Shown: positions 5,805 through 7,353 of the stretch, in pieces
Layout of the letters: each line of letters starts with the position of its first letter
Numbering within the stretch: position 1 is the stretch's first letter
DNA from: Bordetella parapertussis
GTDB taxonomy: Bacteria; Pseudomonadota; Gammaproteobacteria; Burkholderiales; Burkholderiaceae_C
DNA: 7,353 nucleotides
NCBI GenBank assembly: GCA_945900685.1
Contig: CAMDJS010000102.1
Location: 1 to 7,353 of the forward strand
Direction: 5' to 3'
The notes under the pieces: generated by a model
The model's database searches: none
Told to the model about the DNA's origin: nothing
Seen by the model: only the letters and a program-made list of their open reading frames with translations
Made by a program: the position numbers and the translations under genes

Positions 5805-7353
5805 ATGGCCATCCCCCAGTCTTTCATTCAGGAACTCATCGCCCGTACCGACGTCGTTGACGTGGTCGGGCGCTATGTTCAGCTGAAAAAAGGCGGGGCT
5901 AATTACATGGGCTTGTGCCCGTTTCACGGCGAAAAATCTCCTTCATTCACGGTCAGCCCCAGCAAGCAATTTTTCCATTGCTTTGGTTGCGGCAAAAACG
6001 GTAACGCCATTGGTTTTTTGATGGAACACACCGGTATGAATTTTGTGGAAGCGGTGAAAGACCTCGCACAGTCTTACGGCCTGCAAGTTCCAGAAGACGA
6101 CACCGATCCGCTAGAGCGTCAGCGCGCGGCGCAACAGCGACAGCGCCAAGCCACTCTCAACGATGTGTTGGAAAAAGCTGCGGAGTCTTACCGCAAACAT
6201 TTGAAAGCCAGCAGCAAGGCCGTGGCTTATTTGAAAGGACGCGGTCTCACAGGTGAAGTCGCCAAGGACTTTGGTTTGGGTTATGCGCCCGAGGGTTGGC
6301 GCAGTCTGGCCAGTGTGTTTCCCGATTACCAGGACACTTTGCTGGTTGAATCCGGCTTGGTCATCAGCAACAACGAAGATGCCACCGAAGAAAAACGCTA
6401 TGACCGTTTTCGCGACCGCATCATGTTTCCGATTCGCAATATCAAAGGCGAATGCATTGGTTTCGGCGGCCGCATCATTGGTGAGGGAACCCCCAAATAC
6501 CTGAACTCGCCGGAGACACCGGTGTTCAGCAAAGGGCGCGAGTTGTACGGTTTGTTTGAAGCCAGAAACGCTTTGCGAGAAGCCGGTTATGTGCTGGTCA
6601 CCGAAGGCTATATGGATGTGGTGGCATTGGCCCAGCTTGGTTTTGCCAATACAGTAGCCACCTTGGGCACGGCTTGCACCAACGAGCATGTACAAAAACT
6701 GTTTCGCTTCACCGATGCTGTGGTGTTCAGCTTTGACGGCGACGCCGCCGGCAGACGCGCTGCACGAAAAGCATTAGACGGTGCACTGCCATTCGCTACC
6801 GATGTGCGAAATGTCAAATTTTTATTTCTGCCAGCGGAACACGACCCGGACAGTTTCATCCGCGCACATGGCAGCGAGGCTTTTGCACGCATGGTGTCTG
6901 ACGCCACACCGCTCAGCCGTTTCATGATCGAGGTGTCACGCGAGGGTTGTGACATTGAAACAGCAGAAGGGCGCGCCATGCTGGCGTCTCAAGCCAAACC
7001 TTTGTGGTCGGCCTTGCCCGAGGGTGTCTTGAAAACACAGCTGCTGGGTGAATTTGCCGAGTTGGTCGGCATCGGTGAGCGCGAGTTGCTGCGGCTGTGG
7101 CAAGGAACCGGGCAAGCTGTCACCACTGAACGTCAACGTTTTGCGGGCAAAGCCTCCAAGACCCCTGCCTCAGCCAAGCCTGCGCGTGGCATCGCCATGC
7201 GCCGCAGACTGCCCACGCGGCAAGACCGGGCATTGCAAATTTTGTTCACCGACATGAACCAATGGTCGCTCATGGCCTTGCCCTTGCAACATGTGTTGAT
7301 GGATTTACCAGCGCCGCACGGCGCTTTGTTCACCTGGCTGGATCAGCAATGGC
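5805..7353 (+). CDS. dnaG: DNA primase DnaG, 3' end outside window
   Basis: DnaG makes the RNA primers for replication together with the DnaB helicase. 516 codons are visible without a stop; the family is usually about 580-660 residues, so the last part is missing. The N-terminal zinc-binding domain has C38, H41, C59 and C62 in CPFH and CFGC. The RNA-polymerase core follows, with RDRIMFPI, GFGGR and KYLNSPETPVF. The TOPRIM active site has E267 in TEGYMDVVAL and the metal-binding D311 and D313 in FDGDAAGRRAA. The visible end enters the DnaB-interacting region. The ATG lies 4 nt after the ggt stop with no clear Shine-Dalgarno sequence, so translation may depend on coupling to ggt. In many proteobacteria dnaG follows rpsU (or rpsU and a GatB/YqeY gene) and precedes rpoD; here ggt takes the upstream place. 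What lies downstream cannot be seen. Confidence 0.97.
   Translation, partial: MAIPQSFIQELIARTDVVDVVGRYVQLKKGGANYMGLCPFHGEKSPSFTVSPSKQFFHCFGCGKNGNAIGFLMEHTGMNFVEAVKDLAQSYGLQVPEDDTDPLERQRAAQQRQRQATLNDVLEKAAESYRKHLKASSKAVAYLKGRGLTGEVAKDFGLGYAPEGWRSLASVFPDYQDTLLVESGLVISNNEDATEEKRYDRFRDRIMFPIRNIKGECIGFGGRIIGEGTPKYLNSPETPVFSKGRELYGLFEARNALREAGYVLVTEGYMDVVALAQLGFANTVATLGTACTNEHVQKLFRFTDAVVFSFDGDAAGRRAARKALDGALPFATDVRNVKFLFLPAEHDPDSFIRAHGSEAFARMVSDATPLSRFMIEVSREGCDIETAEGRAMLASQAKPLWSALPEGVLKTQLLGEFAELVGIGERELLRLWQGTGQAVTTERQRFAGKASKTPASAKPARGIAMRRRLPTRQDRALQILFTDMNQWSLMALPLQHVLMDLPAPHGALFTWLDQQW

Noticed and set aside
6111..6695. A 194-codon minus-strand open frame inside dnaG
   Set aside because: It overlaps dnaG, whose zinc-binding and TOPRIM motifs are unmistakable; it is an antisense shadow.

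Overview
The window looks like chromosomal DNA of a betaproteobacterium, most likely Burkholderiales and possibly Comamonadaceae-like. This is inferred from the Burkholderiales-type phasin, moderate-to-high GC codon use, and the kinds of genes present. It holds six protein-coding genes. Two are cut by the window edges: a histone-deacetylase-family enzyme on the left and DNA primase on the right. No tRNA, rRNA, insertion sequence, CRISPR array or phage gene could be recognised.

Layout. A class IV-like histone deacetylase family gene runs leftward (1-809). A 685-bp gap follows: first an AT-rich stretch, then a GC-richer stretch full of inverted repeats, then a promoter. The promoter drives a PHA-granule phasin gene (1495-2043), which ends at a strong intrinsic terminator. 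A second hairpin lies between the phasin gene and a convergent patatin-like lipoprotein gene (2197-3093, minus). A 106-bp divergent promoter region then leads into a rightward run: a short-chain dehydrogenase resembling 3-hydroxyacyl-CoA dehydrogenase type 2 (3200-3958), a periplasmic gamma-glutamyltransferase (4004-5800) and dnaG (5805 to the edge). Gaps in that run are 45 and 4 nt with no visible terminator, so it may be one transcription unit.

How it fits together. The phasin coats polyhydroxyalkanoate granules, and the dehydrogenase acts on acyl-CoA intermediates that can feed or drain the same carbon pool. The most interesting signal is regulatory. The phasin promoter is bracketed by two copies of TGCTGC-N3-GCAACA, which match the TGC/GCA type of site described for the PHA repressor PhaR. 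A related perfect palindrome, GCTGC-CAAT-GCAGC, lies just downstream of the likely start point of the dehydrogenase gene. This suggests, as inference only, that both genes share PHA-responsive control. The other unexplained element is the inverted-repeat-rich region between about 1051 and 1320, where two perfect stems overlap and exclude each other. The window does not show an obvious new multi-gene system.
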